Below, piece by piece: positions 1 to 12,729 of a DNA stretch of 64,000 nucleotides (position 1 is the stretch's first letter; every line of letters starts with the position of its first letter). The translations under genes were made by a program, and so were the position numbers. Location of the stretch: positions 5,766,001-5,830,000 of the forward strand of contig OY755184.1 in assembly GCA_963576735.1 (NCBI GenBank). The letters run 5' to 3'. The notes beneath the pieces are model-generated. The model did not search any database. It was not told where the DNA came from and saw nothing but the letters and a program-made list of their open reading frames with translations. This stretch comes from Bedellia somnulentella (taxonomy: Eukaryota; Arthropoda; Insecta; Lepidoptera; Bedelliidae).

Positions 1-329
1 CGAGGAGGTTAGTGCTCTTTCTTCCGCGTGCAATCTAGTACAGAAAATAGAAGTGAATGTTCATATTTTCATCCTATATTTAGTTATGATGATCGCTGTC
101 TAAATAGTATTATTAGACTGAGCATTTTGGCAAAGCGGTGACGTGCAAACTGCGGCGCTCGACGCTCGTTCCGCACGATGACGCAGACCATAGGCCACGT
201 CACTCACTGAATCATGACTGACTTTATTTCTTTACATCTCGTGATCTATGTGAATATTTTGGGAGTGTAAATATCAATGAATTTTTTAGCTAGAGAATAC
301 TGGTAAAATACATTATCATATGTCACTGT

Positions 330-505
330 GGGGGAGGAATGGTTGAAAAGGCAGGCTTCCGAAGTATGAAGAATAAAATGGCATTCATTAATGTAATGAG
401 GCTAGAGAGGTTTTTCGGCATCGTACAAAAAGGCGATCGATAGTCTCCACCTACCCTAATGGGAACTTAGTATACTATAATAGTATACGCATACTTACTA
501 TAATA
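330..505 (+). repeat. LINE 3'-end fragment
   Basis: This matches, with many changes, the last ~150 bp of the reverse-transcriptase ORF ending at 38221: the shared landmarks are 'GAAGTATGAAGAATAAAA', the 'GCTAGAGAGGTTT' box and 'GATCGATAGTCTC', followed by 'TACCCTAATGGGAAC'. It is a 5'-truncated copy, as expected for target-primed reverse transcription. Copies of the same tail occur at 17420, 21145 (minus), 37463-38221 and 44418 (minus). Confidence 0.7.
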
Positions 506-1117
506 GTATACGCATAGAAGAATTTTGTTTGAAGGTTCGTCTTAAGATCTTCTTCGTTTTGTATAGTTTTCATTTGAGTTTTATATTATGATTATGACTG
601 AAGTCATAATGTATCTAAAGTATGTGTTTAAAGTTATCCGGTATCAAAGGAAAGCCATATAATTTGGTTCCAACATGATGCCTGCACCATGTGGGCAAAA
701 AGTATTTATTACATATCGTACGAGATTTATTTATTATTTTTATTTTGTTGTGGCGAATTATTCTCATGCATGGTTATTAACATATAATATAAGTCCAAAA
801 ACATAAAAGTATTCTTAGAACAAAAATTTTTGTTAATTACAAAAAATAAAATAAAATAATCAACTTGAACTTGATTGGAATTTGTAAAGCAATTTTATTT
901 TCGACCTAAATGTTATTTATGTCTTCTACCCCATTTTAATGTTAAGTAAAACATTGCTTACATAAATTCTTTTTTTTGACAATAGTGAAAAAAAACCTTA
1001 GAAATATTATATATTTATAAGTTATTCATTACTCATATTAAAGGATAAACACGCAAATTTTGTCACTCGACGTTTGTCATATCCAGTAATGTTTACATTA
1101 AAAGAGTTGACTTTAAA

Positions 1118-1395
1118 CAACCTTGATAGCTCAGTGAAAACCCCACCTTTTTTCAAGCAGGAGACAGGAGTTCAAATCCTGAGTCGAGCCTACACTAATG
1201 TGTTTTTTTTAGTTATATGTGGGTTTCATTTAGTAAGTTTGTAAAGGGAAGGATAAACATTGTGAGTATGAAACATATTTTAAGGACGTCTGTGTTTGAA
1301 AGAAAGGTACTATCAGAGCTAAGTCAAACGTTAACGCCGGTAAATCCCAAATGATAGAGTTGCACTTAGTCATGTGACAATCATAGACGGATTAA
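1118..1395 (+). repeat. tRNA-derived SINE, degenerate
   Basis: A Pol III A-box-like 'TAGCTCAGTG' at about 1127 is followed by a B-box-like 'AGTTCAAATCCTGAG' and then by the body of a SINE family seen better at 23110, 36190 and (minus) 20090 and 36495. A separate tail piece of the same family ('GCGATAGGCCTGCCC') is at 1690-1760. It has decayed relative to the copy at 36190. Confidence 0.5.
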
Positions 1396-4295
1396 ACTCT
1401 AGGTACATGATTGTATTTTGTAGATTGTGATTATGATTGTAAGTAACATCTTAGAATTTGAATTTTCGGATAAATTATTAGTAAAAAGTGATTTTATCTG
1501 ATGTTTTATCAGTCACGATTTGTCTTTATGTCCTTTTATTCAAAGTATTTTTATATAATATGCCCAACAGAATTTTTCCAACGGTTAATTTAAATTTGAC
1601 TTTTAGAACATTTAATTTTGTGTTTATTTTAAATTGCACATATAGGCTAAGTTTGAGTTTTGCACCAAACGGTTGTTTGTTGCTTCGAAGCAATGTATTC
1701 GTAAAAAACAGCGATAGGCCTGCCCTCTTTCACTGTCCAGGCAAAACGGTACACCAGGTGAGGTATTTTACGTGATGTTTAGTAGTGTAAGAATCTCTGC
1801 GTCTTTTTCGGGTTTAGGTTCAGAAAATGATAAATTCAAATCTGCCCCTGTGTTTAGATGACTCCTTGTCCCTTACACTGTACTTACTTACAATTTCATT
1901 ATTTGGAACATCTATTAACTTTAACTCTATGATCTATTATTAACTTTTCTATGTTCATCTACATGTTTTGTTTTGGAAGTTAGAAAACATAATACGTATA
2001 ATATTTGTTATTCCGTACCTATACGCACGATATAAGCATTTCTTGTCTGGGACCAAATGTACCTACCTTACACTTAGTTTCTATTTATAATAATAATATA
2101 TATAAAATATTTGTTAAGGTATATTTATTTATGATTTCACGATATGTTATTATCATCAAACATTATGTTTATGCATACTAAGTGGCACGGGGCTCCCCAA
2201 GGATTTCCACAAAAACCGGTCCGAAACAGCTCGCATCCGACGGCTACCGAAATCACCACATTTACCAGGTCATTGGTCTATTTTGGGTGAATGAACATAA
2301 TTTGCAGAGCATCAAATAAACTGCATTATCAATCTAAGACCTTTGAACTAAAACTTTTTAATATACTTATTAGACCACTGGCCCTTTAGAATTATTTAAA
2401 TAGGACTACTCTCTCATAAGTATTGCGCGGTGACAATCATTAAGCTAACCTTCAGTAAACCCCTGTTTTAATACCCTAAAAATTGTTTTGTACTTGTAAA
2501 GAAATCTAATTATTATATAATGTTTTGTACAAGAAAATGTTGCTGAAGCAAAACAGTTTTAGCAACTCTTCAAAATCCATCATGATCTTTGAAACCCATA
2601 TTTCATAAAACATTATATATTTTTGTGTGTATAACAAATAATAGTCAAGTTCTTTTATACAAATAAACTAAATCTAGGGGGAAAACCTCTAAGTTGAATA
2701 TTGTAAAGAAAAAGAAAATGGCGGAATACATAACAGCTGATCCTAAATTGACGCATACGCAATGGCTGCCATGGCCATGCCAGATTATGCTAATTAAAAT
2801 TACGAAGACGTTGCTTTTAGATGGCAAATAAGTTTAATAATTAAAAAGTTCATTATCGCATTGTTGCGTAATTATAAAGAAAAGACACAGTTTTGGTAAT
2901 GAGAGGTTTAACATGCGTACATCTAGTACTTACAAGAAATGTTACTATAGGAGCAGGTGTGTTGAAAAATGATTTGTATAGTATTGTTTTATTAAGAAAT
3001 ACTCTGCGTACTCCTTTGATGAAAATGAATTACAATATGATGTGTGTTCTGGAAACGATCCGGTTAGGTCACTATGAGTCACATGTTGGGTAAGCGGTAA
3101 GACTAATGAGATGTGAAGTCCATAGTATGCGTTAACAGCGCGACGGCATTTGCTTACCATACAATTTTCATGTTCAACTTATAATTTAAAAAATAGACAA
3201 TTAGAAAAAAGATCGGCAATGATTTTATGAATCCATTTTGATACCTATTTCGGAGCCCAAAAATAATTTATTGTTAAAATCGTAGTCGTTACACAATATA
3301 GTCTAAAACAGTCGTACAGAATGATACTTAGAAATAATATTCTTGTGTCTTTTCACTCTTTTAACAGTGCGTTTACTTTAACTCATTAAGTTAAATTTAA
3401 CAATTGTTAATTAACCTGTGCCACATACCTAAATATTTACCCCACTCAGATTTTTTAATAATTACAATTATAAGTTATATCAGTTTGATACCAATAAAAT
3501 GACAACTCATAAATTCAAAGAGTTAAAGTTTATCATTTGTATTTATTTAATTAAATAAGTAGAAATCATTTCTGACCTTTGTGTATAATGTAAGCTAAGT
3601 ACTATGATAAGTACCAACTTTAAAGTCCAATCCTACGCCAAGGAAGATACAAGTAAGACCAATATTATTGTAAACAACCTCATGGTTGGACAGGTCTAAA
3701 CATGTCCATGTTTGTTGGTGCTAAAGGCCTTACTCTGTGACCTAAATTAAAAGCAATTCTCGTCCTTATCGAACACCGAATTTGTATGTTTATTATGCAG
3801 AATGTTAACTTTGTTTTAATAACTTTTTATCTTCTAAATAATATTTTTCCATTTTTTATTAATTCAAACTTTGTTCTGATTGCAAATTAAAAAGGTATAA
3901 AATATCATTATAATGTTATTTTCTGAAGTTAGTTTGAGTTTCGCGCTAGGCGGGAACAAGAATGTTTCGCTAACTGCCTAGTGACGTCACAATATACTAG
4001 TCTGATAAGATTGCCTTATCGGGAAAATTGCTTGCGTCAAATGATAGGAATTTTCACGAATTAACAAAGAGATTATCGTTAACTACCACTTAACAAAATG
4101 TTTTATGCTCTACAATTTTACATGGGTATTTCATAAAATTTATTTTATGTTATCAAAGATGGGCTCTACATTTGTTAAGTAAAGGTATATCTACATATTT
4201 AGAAGCTTTGTGACAAACCTTTTTGAAATGTGAAGCGGAAATAGTTGATCGTCAGACGATGCACAGCGACAATGTCGGGCTATTTGTGTTAAGAA

Positions 4296-4545
4296 GCGAT
4301 TTATTTGAGTCGGTCGCGACGTGAACGTCCGCGGCGGAATTTCGGCCGCGAGGTATGGAGTTGCATCGCGCAGGTTGATTCAGCACATGGCAGGCCGGCC
4401 GGCATTCTGCGAGCTGCCGCACCGCCACCGCCGGCGCCGCGTGTCACCGCCGACACCGCCAGTCGCCGGGAGCCGCGCCGCGCTCCGACCCGCCGCGCTC
4501 CCCGTCACCGCCACCGCTTTTCTCTTTTACAATCCCTACAACCGG
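4296..4545. promoter_or_regulatory. CpG-rich island, possible promoter or first exon
   Basis: About 250 bp of very GC-rich, CpG-rich DNA inside a window that is otherwise roughly one third GC. It holds repeated CCGCC motifs. Two overlapping frames stay open only because the base composition lacks stops, and neither resembles a known protein. Such islands in insects often mark promoters or 5' UTR exons. No TATA box or splice donor here is decisive, so function is inference. Confidence 0.3.
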
Positions 4546-5039
4546 AATCGAGTGCTCTACCAATAAAAAAATAAATTGCGAATGGCCTTTTACTCGGCTA
4601 AACGAGTCGAGTGCATAATCTTTAAATGATGATACGTGTCAAAAGTTACTTAACATCTTTGCTGATAAAAATCCACATGAGTACATTTCGGTGATTGTAC
4701 ATTACCTTGAAGATTAATCACATGGCAACTGAAATTTCCATTATTAATAAGCTGATCGCAACACACACTGTTGGTTCTCACTAACATGACAATGAGCACT
4801 GAGACGGAGTTTCGCAGTATGGTTAGCAGGCCGCGATGCGCAATGAGCGGGCGTCGTTCTAGTCGGCGGGCAGTCACGGAACTGATTGCGTCTGCGTTCC
4901 ATTTGGGTCACTGTCATACACTAATACAAGTGGAGGGGAGAACATTACATTCGCTCTGAAAATGTTTTATAGTGTTGCGAATAATTTTCATTGGGACTCA
5001 TCTTTGTTTTAGCAAAGTTTGCTAGATTGTAGAACTTGC

Positions 5040-5150
5040 GCCCGATGAGGTTCATGGAGCGCGTCTCTACCAGCAGCGCGTCTCTATCAGCACCGCTCTC
5101 GCAGCCACCGCGCCAACGCCAGCGACCTGCCAGTGTTAAATCCATCGTGA
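5040..5150. other. Second GC-rich patch with short tandem duplication
   Basis: A GC-rich patch 500 bp from the island at 4296. 'GCGCGTCTCTACCAGCA' is followed directly by 'GCGCGTCTCTATCAGCA', a 17-bp tandem duplication. No coding content is supported. Confidence 0.35.
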
Positions 5151-5207
5151 GCTGTTTGCATACATGCATCTTATATTAAGGGTATACCATGTACCTATGT
5201 GCTCAAT

Positions 5208-5258
5208 CTGTTAATTACTTCTTCAAATGTGGCGAACATTTGAAGAAGTAATTAACAG
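5208..5258. repeat. Perfect 23-bp inverted repeat, 5-base loop
   Basis: The arm 5208-5230 (starting CTGTTAATTACTTCTTCAAA) is exactly complementary to 5236-5258, separated by GGCGA. A perfect stem of this length with so short a loop is unlikely by chance. It is shorter than a typical pre-miRNA hairpin. A recent fold-back or snap-back replication event is the simplest origin. Confidence 0.9.
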
Positions 5259-7284
5259 CAACCTTTATATTCGAAATATTATTGTTGCTTTATTATAATT
5301 AGTGACGCTAACAATATTTTTACCAATTTGATATTTTCCCAACTACGTTATGCATGATTAAACAGGAAAATCGAGCTCGGTGACAGGCAGCATACTAGAA
5401 TAAAGGACACTTCATGTAAATTGCAACTTACTTATATCCTAAAGGGAACATCAACCACAAAAAAAGAAAATAACATATGATTGTGTCCGTATGTTAATTA
5501 GTTCAATAAAGTAGTACTCGTAGATGCAGTTTAAACAAGGAATAAGTATTAAAACTGTAATTAAACTTTGTGACAATCTGCACTTTGAGTTTTAGAAAAC
5601 AAAAACCAAGCGCAATACATCAATGTACTGATCAAAACTCTACAAATATTAATTAATTATTAAAATAGTATTAATGGCACAGTGCATTCAACACTTTAAA
5701 AAAATATTTTTTTTACTTTTTGATGCAAATTTCAAAACTGGTATTTCAGTATAATTTTCTTTGGAAAACATAATAGGAAAATAGAGGATTTGGATTGCAG
5801 ATTTATGCTCCCTAATCCCTAACCATCTTATTTTTTATAGATTACTACTAGATACTATTTTTAACTGACTCAAATTCAACGTTTACGCAATATATCCCCA
5901 AAAGGGTGGCAGGGGCACTATAACTGCTGAACATTATATGACATTTTAGTCATCTGGTGTCCAGTGTACTCACATTTTGCATTCACGTAATAGGAGGCAG
6001 GAATGTCGCAGCTTTGTACATTATCATATGACCAAGTGCAAATCGGCCTAAGAAATTTCCTCACGTTGATTTCTCACACGGTTAATAACTTTGATTAATT
6101 TACCACAACTATGACTCCGGAAAAGACATATTAGTGTTGTCCCGACTCAGGAGATTCTGCGTGAGATACAGAGGTTCTTAATATATATTAATATTACTGA
6201 CTTTATCGTAAAATGTGATAAATATCTTCGCCATGAATAGAATAGTATTAAGTGATCACCAATATTTAAAGCAACATATTACCGAAATGAGATGTATAGC
6301 AGCAAATTGATATGCACTGACACTTGCTCTACTGATATGATGAGACAATTTATAAAATAAATATAGGTTGAGAAAGTTTTAGTGGATAGAAATACGATAA
6401 AATATTTATTGTAATTTAAAAGTCAACTCTACATTATATCTTGGACATCAATTTATTGATTGACGAACAAACCAATACATTTTATTTAAATATAACTGCA
6501 GCAGGGACTTTTACTTAATTTTTCACATTTTGCACGATATTATGCGATGATAAGCCATGATAAGCCACAAAAAGTGACTTTAGGTACAATCGACGGGAAT
6601 AATAATAGTCATTGATTTGATAAGCCAAATGTAACGGAAAGTAGTTGGCTGTACCACGATTAATCATACAAACAGGTGGTAATCCAAAATCCCTTCATCA
6701 ACATCTGTGCACTCAAGAAAACTAAGTAAAACCAGCTTCCCATAACTTTGACCGTCACTCGGAAGGTCAACGGTCGGTACAGTACGGTACTAATAATGTC
6801 TGCTCGATCTATTTCATTCACAGAGTAGGGGCCGGCGGCTTGGCGCCACCATGTCTGCCTCAGCACCGGTTTGCGAACGCCATAGCCTATGGTGGCTCTG
6901 GCTCTTATTATTTTGTTATTCACCTTGACTCTAAGCGGATTGGTAGATTGTTTCTATGGGCTTTTATTGTCTCAAGTCTTTGCGGCATTCTAAATTCATA
7001 CACAGAAAAACAAAACTTGAAATATTGTATTGTTAGTTTGTTTATTTAATAATGTTTTGGTTAGTATGATTCATTTTAGATAATTAATTAAACTGGCATT
7101 AATATTATAATAAAATTTGACTTGAATACTTCTTGATCATTTCGATATTTCTATCTTTTTTAATTTTAAATTGATATTTTTGTTGAAATCGTTTTCTACG
7201 CTTCCATAAACTATTATACTATCATGCAACTCTAGCTTTTAGTATAGAAACAGATTTCCGATGAAACGACACCTTTTTAAGTCA

Positions 7285-7410
7285 CTCTGATGACGTTCGT
7301 GGCCTAGTTGGTAGGCGACTAGCTTCCAGGTTCGGAGGTTGCGGGTTCGGAATTCCTTGAAGAAACATTTATATGATGTAGGTGTATGTTTTTCTCTCAG
7401 TCTTGGAGGT
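7285..7410 (+). repeat. tRNA-like SINE head
   Basis: The segment has a Pol III A-box-like 'TGGCCTAGTTGG' and a B-box-like 'GGGTTCGGAATTCC' at tRNA-like spacing (about 7292 and 7345). The body that follows differs from the other SINE family in the window, so this is probably a separate SINE. It cannot form a full cloverleaf and is not a tRNA gene. Confidence 0.45.
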
Positions 7411-7980
7411 TATTAATATTTATTAATTGTACTTTTCTAGAGGCTAACTTGATTTGATCTGAGCCTAATTCAAATATATTTATATCTAACATTTTGGCGC
7501 TGAATCATGATAAAGAACACAGAATAGGTTACAGATTCTAAGAATTGTGATTTCAGTGAAATGTTCATGCGGGCTCCGTTGCCAGATTTTATGCAAAACT
7601 TATTGATTCCCATAAAAGCCAAAAATGTCGTTTCACCTATTTATTGGTACTTTACTGATGTATTGTTCTGGTCAAGTCACGCTACGGCCGAGACAGACAG
7701 ATTTAATAAGTAGTCAAACTGCATTCCGACATGCTACCTCTATTCTCCCTTCGCCTTTCCGACATTCCTCTCATCACTGTTTATCATTACTTTTACATGC
7801 GAACTAACTCTTTTTTTATCGGCGTTATAACTAACAAACAGATTGTTAAAAGCGCCTCGCATTGAAGTAATGGGATTAGAAATATACTTAATAAATAATT
7901 TATTACAATAAAACGTTTTCATAATTTCCAATTATTAAAATGACCGTCTTCCATTTATTATGCTTTATTTATTTATTTAT

Positions 7981-8228
7981 TTGCTGTGTAGTGCCGCCTT
8001 AGAATACCACTACCCCATTTCTTCCGGTGGGTGAACGTAAGAGGCGACTAACGGTATTGGGGCTTTTAAGGATTTTTTTGGGCGATGCGGTTGGAGACCC
8101 ATCACCAACAAACTTTATTTTGCCGTCTTTTCCCCATGCAACTTCCAAAAGTGGCTGAGGAATTTTTGATTCCTTTGCTCTGGCTCCCCCTTCTAGGCAT
8201 TTATGTCCGTGAGTATATGTATGTATGT
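7981..8228 (-). repeat. Repeat Z copy (high-copy short repeat)
   Basis: Repeat Z is a ~230-bp family, read in its forward direction as: CATAC microsatellite, 'ATACTCACGGCTATAAATCC', 'GGGGTAGCCAGAGCT', 'CAGCCACTTTTGGAA', 'GGTTGTTGGTGATGGGT', 'CGCATCGCCCAAAAATCCC', 'CCCCAATACCGTTAGTCGCC', 'ACACCCACCGGAAGAAA', 'GGGGTAGTGCTATTC' and finally 'CACTACACAGC'. This copy is in reverse. Other copies are at 8928, 14582, 14746, 15340, 23746, 35495, 36733, 37383/38228, 41325, 47314, 47509, 50970 and 55640. It has no coding capacity, and a SINE or MITE nature is undecided. Confidence 0.8.
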
Positions 8229-8927
8229 TCCATTTATTACGAGAAGTAAGTCTTTGCTTAAGACTGGCTGTTTAAACTTTGCTTAATTAATTACTGTTTA
8301 TTCTATGCTACAAAAAAAAATAAAAAATAAGTATGTTATTTTTAATAGTTATATTTTTAACGAAAAAAAATATGTTTTAAACGTTGTCAGATTGAACTTA
8401 ATATAATCCCATAAAGTCCATTAAACATGTGTTGAAAGCACAATAAACTTTTAAAAGCCCATCTCAGAACTTATAAGATTTCATGTGCTTAGATTCTAAT
8501 AACGATTACCGTCTTATCTAATATCTAGATTGAAACATCATAATTTATTTGTTGTCATATTATCTTGCGACTACGATAAAACTTAGTATTAAAGTGTTAA
8601 GGCCTGTTTAGTATCATATGTCGATGAAGTCCGGCCGACCGACGGCTGCCTTTGTTTGGCAACACGTCGTGTCACGTGACGCATGACGCATCATCATCTT
8701 GGGTGATTGAAGAAACGCACCGGATAGTTTGGGCGGGAAGGGGCGGAGGGCGTTGCACCCTTGGTTACGCCCCCCTGACTCATCCTCGTGAAAACAAAAA
8801 AAATCCGCAAACATTTCACGATTCACAATTGTACCATCCTGGCAAACCTTTTGAGCTTCATCTACATTATTCATCTTTTGCATATGTATGCGCTTTTTAA
8901 GTATATATTAATTTATTCCATAAAGAT

Positions 8928-9153
8928 ACATACATACATATACTCACGGCTATAAATCCCTAGAAGGGGTAGCCAGAGCTAAGTTAAAAAAAAATTGGAA
9001 AGTTGAGTTGGGAAAAGATGGTAAAATAAAGGTTGTTGGTGATGGGTTTTCAAGCGCATCGCCCAAAAATCCCTTAAAAGCCCCAATACCGTTAGTCGCC
9101 TTTTACGTACACTCACCGGTAGTGCTATTCTAAGCCAGTATTACACAGCTAAA
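8928..9153 (+). repeat. Repeat Z copy
   Basis: Forward copy beginning with a TACA microsatellite and ending at a variant of the CACTACACAGC terminus. It lies 700 bp from the opposite-orientation copy at 7981. Confidence 0.8.
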
Positions 9154-10479
9154 TCCATAAAAAGATTTAAATGCATATATTAAATTAATTTATTCCGTAT
9201 TGATTAATTAGAAGTTTTTATGAATTCATTTACATGCCTTTTCAATACTATATTGTGAATTCAAAATGAACATCTTAGCTATAAAAGTATTGAAAACAGA
9301 AAAAAGTTTATTCAAAAACCAAGTAGTTGACCCTTATTTCAAAACTTTAGTATTTCACCACCGATTTTCTTCGTTTGGCGCCAAAACTTGAAGTATGTAA
9401 AAAAGTAGATTAGCTTTAAGTTTCTTTTTCTAAAATAAAGGGACCTCGTTATTGTTGTTGTCTCCTTGTTTTTGCTATAAAAAAACAGTAGCTGTGTAAT
9501 TACATTCATGATTCTTTTGTTGATGGACTTACTTATAACTAAAAACAACATAGCAATCATTCTATCTATTTTATTTTTTTATATAGGATTGTGATAGTTA
9601 CACACTCTAACAAAAGATATCAACGCGTCGTCGAATATGAGAGACTTAATAAGATACTCGCAGCTTAGACATAAAGAAAAGTTTTTAAAATTATAGTTTG
9701 TAGTGTAAACATACCACATTCGACTAAAAGTGGAGGATAATTGTGACAAGAGATCAAATGATGGTCAGTGGCACTAATAGTACTTTTTAAAGATTTCAGT
9801 ACACGTTAGCAGTTAGTTGGGTTCCCTATCTAACAAACCCCAATCAGATATCCATAATGTAGGTTTTAGGTCTGCAAATTGAATAATAAGACAGACACCT
9901 CCTGAAGCCAAGAATATTAATATCCTACCATTATGCTTTGCCGGTAAATATACTTTTATTTAAGGAGAAAAGTAAAAACATGAAATAATAATGTTATTGT
10001 AAAATTGAAGTTCATATTTTACTTATTAGCGGACATTTAACTGGCATTGAAGTGAATGACCGCCAAACCACGCCAATGGCGCTAATCCGCCATGTTGGAT
10101 CGGTCACGGAGAGCGCGCTTCAAACTCGCATCATTCCAAGTTCAAATTTTCGCTTCGAATTGCAAAAGGCGGGAAACCTAGTGCATGGCATAGCAACAGT
10201 AGAATGGTGCTCCGGAATTGGTTGTGGCTAGGAACGGATGTTGATTCGATGAATCAGTGCTTGTTACATAAGCAACAACAGAATGAAAACTACGTAACAA
10301 AGTTATAGTCATTTTCTATTGATTTCGTTGTAACGTAATTTATTTGGAATTTTTGCAGTATACTTTAAATATTTTTTATATGACTGAGACAAGCCAAAAC
10401 GAGGGTTTTAAGGAGAGTTCTGAGCAACTTTTACTCTGGGACCAACTTGATTTAATTTTCCTCTTCTCCATACAAATCG

Positions 10480-11328
10480 ATTGAGTTCTCGTCACAAATC
10501 AAGGATCTTTATTAGGACCTCTATTGTATAAAGTGTATTTATACGACATTTATTTAAGTTTTAGGCATTCGCAGCATCTTTTGTATGCGGATGATAAAAA
10601 AGTTTTTGTATGTGTGAAGTCTTTGGAAGATTGCCATAAAATGCAAGCTGATTTGAACCGCTTATCAGACTATTATTCACGTAATAAGATCTCTGTTAAT
10701 GCGGCGAAATGTCTAGTTATATCCTTTACTCGAAAGAAAAATGTTATTTTATATAACTATAATATTGGAGGACAACATATTGATAGAGACACTGAAATCC
10801 GTGACTTAGGCATAAATGCTCGACTTAAAATTATGTTTATCGAAGCACATAGCAATAATTGTTAACAAAGTTTATAAAAACTTAGGATTTCTGATACGTG
10901 TTTGTAAACCTTTCAATAACATAAAATGCATCAAAGCTTTATATTATGCCTATGTAAGAAATGTGCTGGAGTTTGGCTCTATTACTTGGAATCCACAATA
11001 TTTGGTATATATTAACATGATTGAGCGCATTCAGAAACGATTTCTTAAGTATCTTGCTTTTAAGTCCAATTATAAATACACAAATTATGAAGAAGCGTGT
11101 AAGGAGTTTGACCTCCAGCCTCTGAAAGAGCGAAGAAACTTATTTGATATGCTATTTCTTCATGACATAGTTTATTCCACAATTGATTGTCCTTATTTGC
11201 TATCTTTGATTAATTTCCATTTGCCAACAATAATAACTCTCTCAAACAAACACAAGTTATTCCATATACCTAAATGCAACACTAATTATTATCAAAATGA
11301 TTTCTTTGTGCGAGCCCTAAAATTTTAG
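10480..11328 (+). pseudogene. Jockey/CR1-like LINE reverse transcriptase, frameshifted
   Basis: A fragment of a non-LTR retrotransposon ORF2. It begins near the RT motif QGSLLGPLLY (about 10496) and contains the catalytic YADD box (about 10578). It continues through the thumb-like 'IGGQHIDRDTEIRDLGI' and the region 'LGFLIRVCKPF...SITWNP' typical of these RTs. The frame is broken by a single extra A in the AAA run at 10814-10816: the first frame ends at 10865 and homology continues in the next frame from 10816 to the stop at 11328. Upstream RT motifs and the endonuclease are missing, so the copy is 5'-truncated and dead. Clade assignment is from motif style only. Confidence 0.85.
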
Positions 11329-12729
11329 GTCCTATGGGACAGAGTGTCATATATACTTTCATATTACTAACTAACTTAGTAATATGTTACTAAATGTTTT
11401 TAATAATTTTATCTCTCTTCTTTACTGGGTAAATAGAACCTATCGTGAAACATAAAGAAAATGATTTTATTATGCGTAATCCTCGTTTCCTCCTTAAAAT
11501 ATTTACGTCCGTTTGCTTTGTTGCATAAAGAGCTGAAAGTAGGTATTTTGTAGATAAATACCATTTTTACTCATAACATCGCCATGTCGTTGGGTTGGAC
11601 AAAGTTAAACCATCGCTACTTTGTACTATCCTGACAAACTTCTCTGCCTGATATTTACCAATCTTCGCACATATCCTAAGAATAAAAAGTTATCTGCCCA
11701 AAAATAAACAACCGACCAAAGAAAGTATGACAACCGGAGTAGAAGAAAATTAAACTATTTTAATGTCATCCGTTTAAATGCGACTTTAAAAAAACTAATA
11801 ATATAATGTTTTCATTTTTTAGTTTTAATGCTATGAGATTTACTGGAAAAAATCAAAATGTACAAAAAGGATTAAAAGTTGGTTACGTAGCAATAAAATT
11901 GTGAAGCTATTGATTCATAATTGTTTTTTTTATGAAGTTGCCAAAAAAATTAAAAATTGTGACAACCTGAATTTAAAGTAGAAGAAAGGAGTTAACTTCG
12001 AAATATAAAATGCAACTGATCACTAACTTGACATGTGAAATAATTATTTTGCAAACAGACATTTAGGCATAGTTTGTTTGCTTTGGGTTAGTCTTGATAA
12101 ACACTTCAACTGATAAGAAAATAAAAAAAGTTAGCCAAACAGGACATACAAAATAAGATAATTGTTACTTAGTTTAAATATATGTCTAAACCAGTGAAGG
12201 CCCCTCCCTGTAAACGATAAGCATGCTGAAAATATGTATACCAATTAACATTAATGTAATAATCCTTCTAAAAGCCGAATATGAATAAAAAACCAGTGTA
12301 TTAGCTACTAGCGAGTTATGTATGACGGCGAGTAACAGTGGCACTGTCTTACCCACGGAGCGTGACGCTAAACGACTGGATTCCTTTTAATCTCTCTAAA
12401 TTATTCTGTGGAACCTCGTTAATTGGTGCTTAAAATGTGTTATTCACAAAGTTGTTTTATTTTTACATTTTTAATTGTACTCAAATAAACAATGATTATT
12501 AAACTTAAAGTTGCACAATTTATACATTTAACTAATTAGTAGATCACATTCATATAAAACTTGCCTGACGGCTGATTAATCCATTATGGAAGACAACGGG
12601 AAAAAGCCGTTTATGGGGTGGTGAAGGATACCTAGAATATCGGCTATGAACGACAGGATTCCCAAATTGTTCCTCTTTGAAATACAAAATGCGACTGTCT
12701 GAAATCTAAACGAGGGCCTGAAGAATATG
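11329..12729. other. Gene-free AT-rich stretch
   Basis: Nothing codes here that I can support. The sequence between the two LINE remnants is AT-rich with poly-A and poly-T runs. Only the last ~130 bp may belong to the LINE whose RNase H follows. Confidence 0.5.

Larger units (their letters stand above)
1..7280. other. Left flank without a supported host gene
   Basis: AT-rich sequence with short open frames only, none with recognisable protein similarity, convincing splice sites or biased codon use. It contains the repeat fragments, hairpin and GC-rich patches listed separately. Otherwise I see simple AT-rich DNA. A palindromic run of TATACTATAATAGTATACGC-type sequence lies at about 468-515. 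A noncoding first exon or enhancer of a gene to the left or right could be here but cannot be shown from sequence alone. Confidence 0.5.

Noticed and set aside
2200..2290. A GC-richer segment ('CAGCTCGCATCCGACGGCTA') that might be an exon
   Set aside because: No open frame of useful length, no splice sites in phase and no second copy. Left unassigned.
4305..4574. Two overlapping 81-89 residue frames in the GC-rich island
   Set aside because: Proline/arginine-rich sequence produced by GC-rich DNA with few stops. There are two frames at once and no family features.
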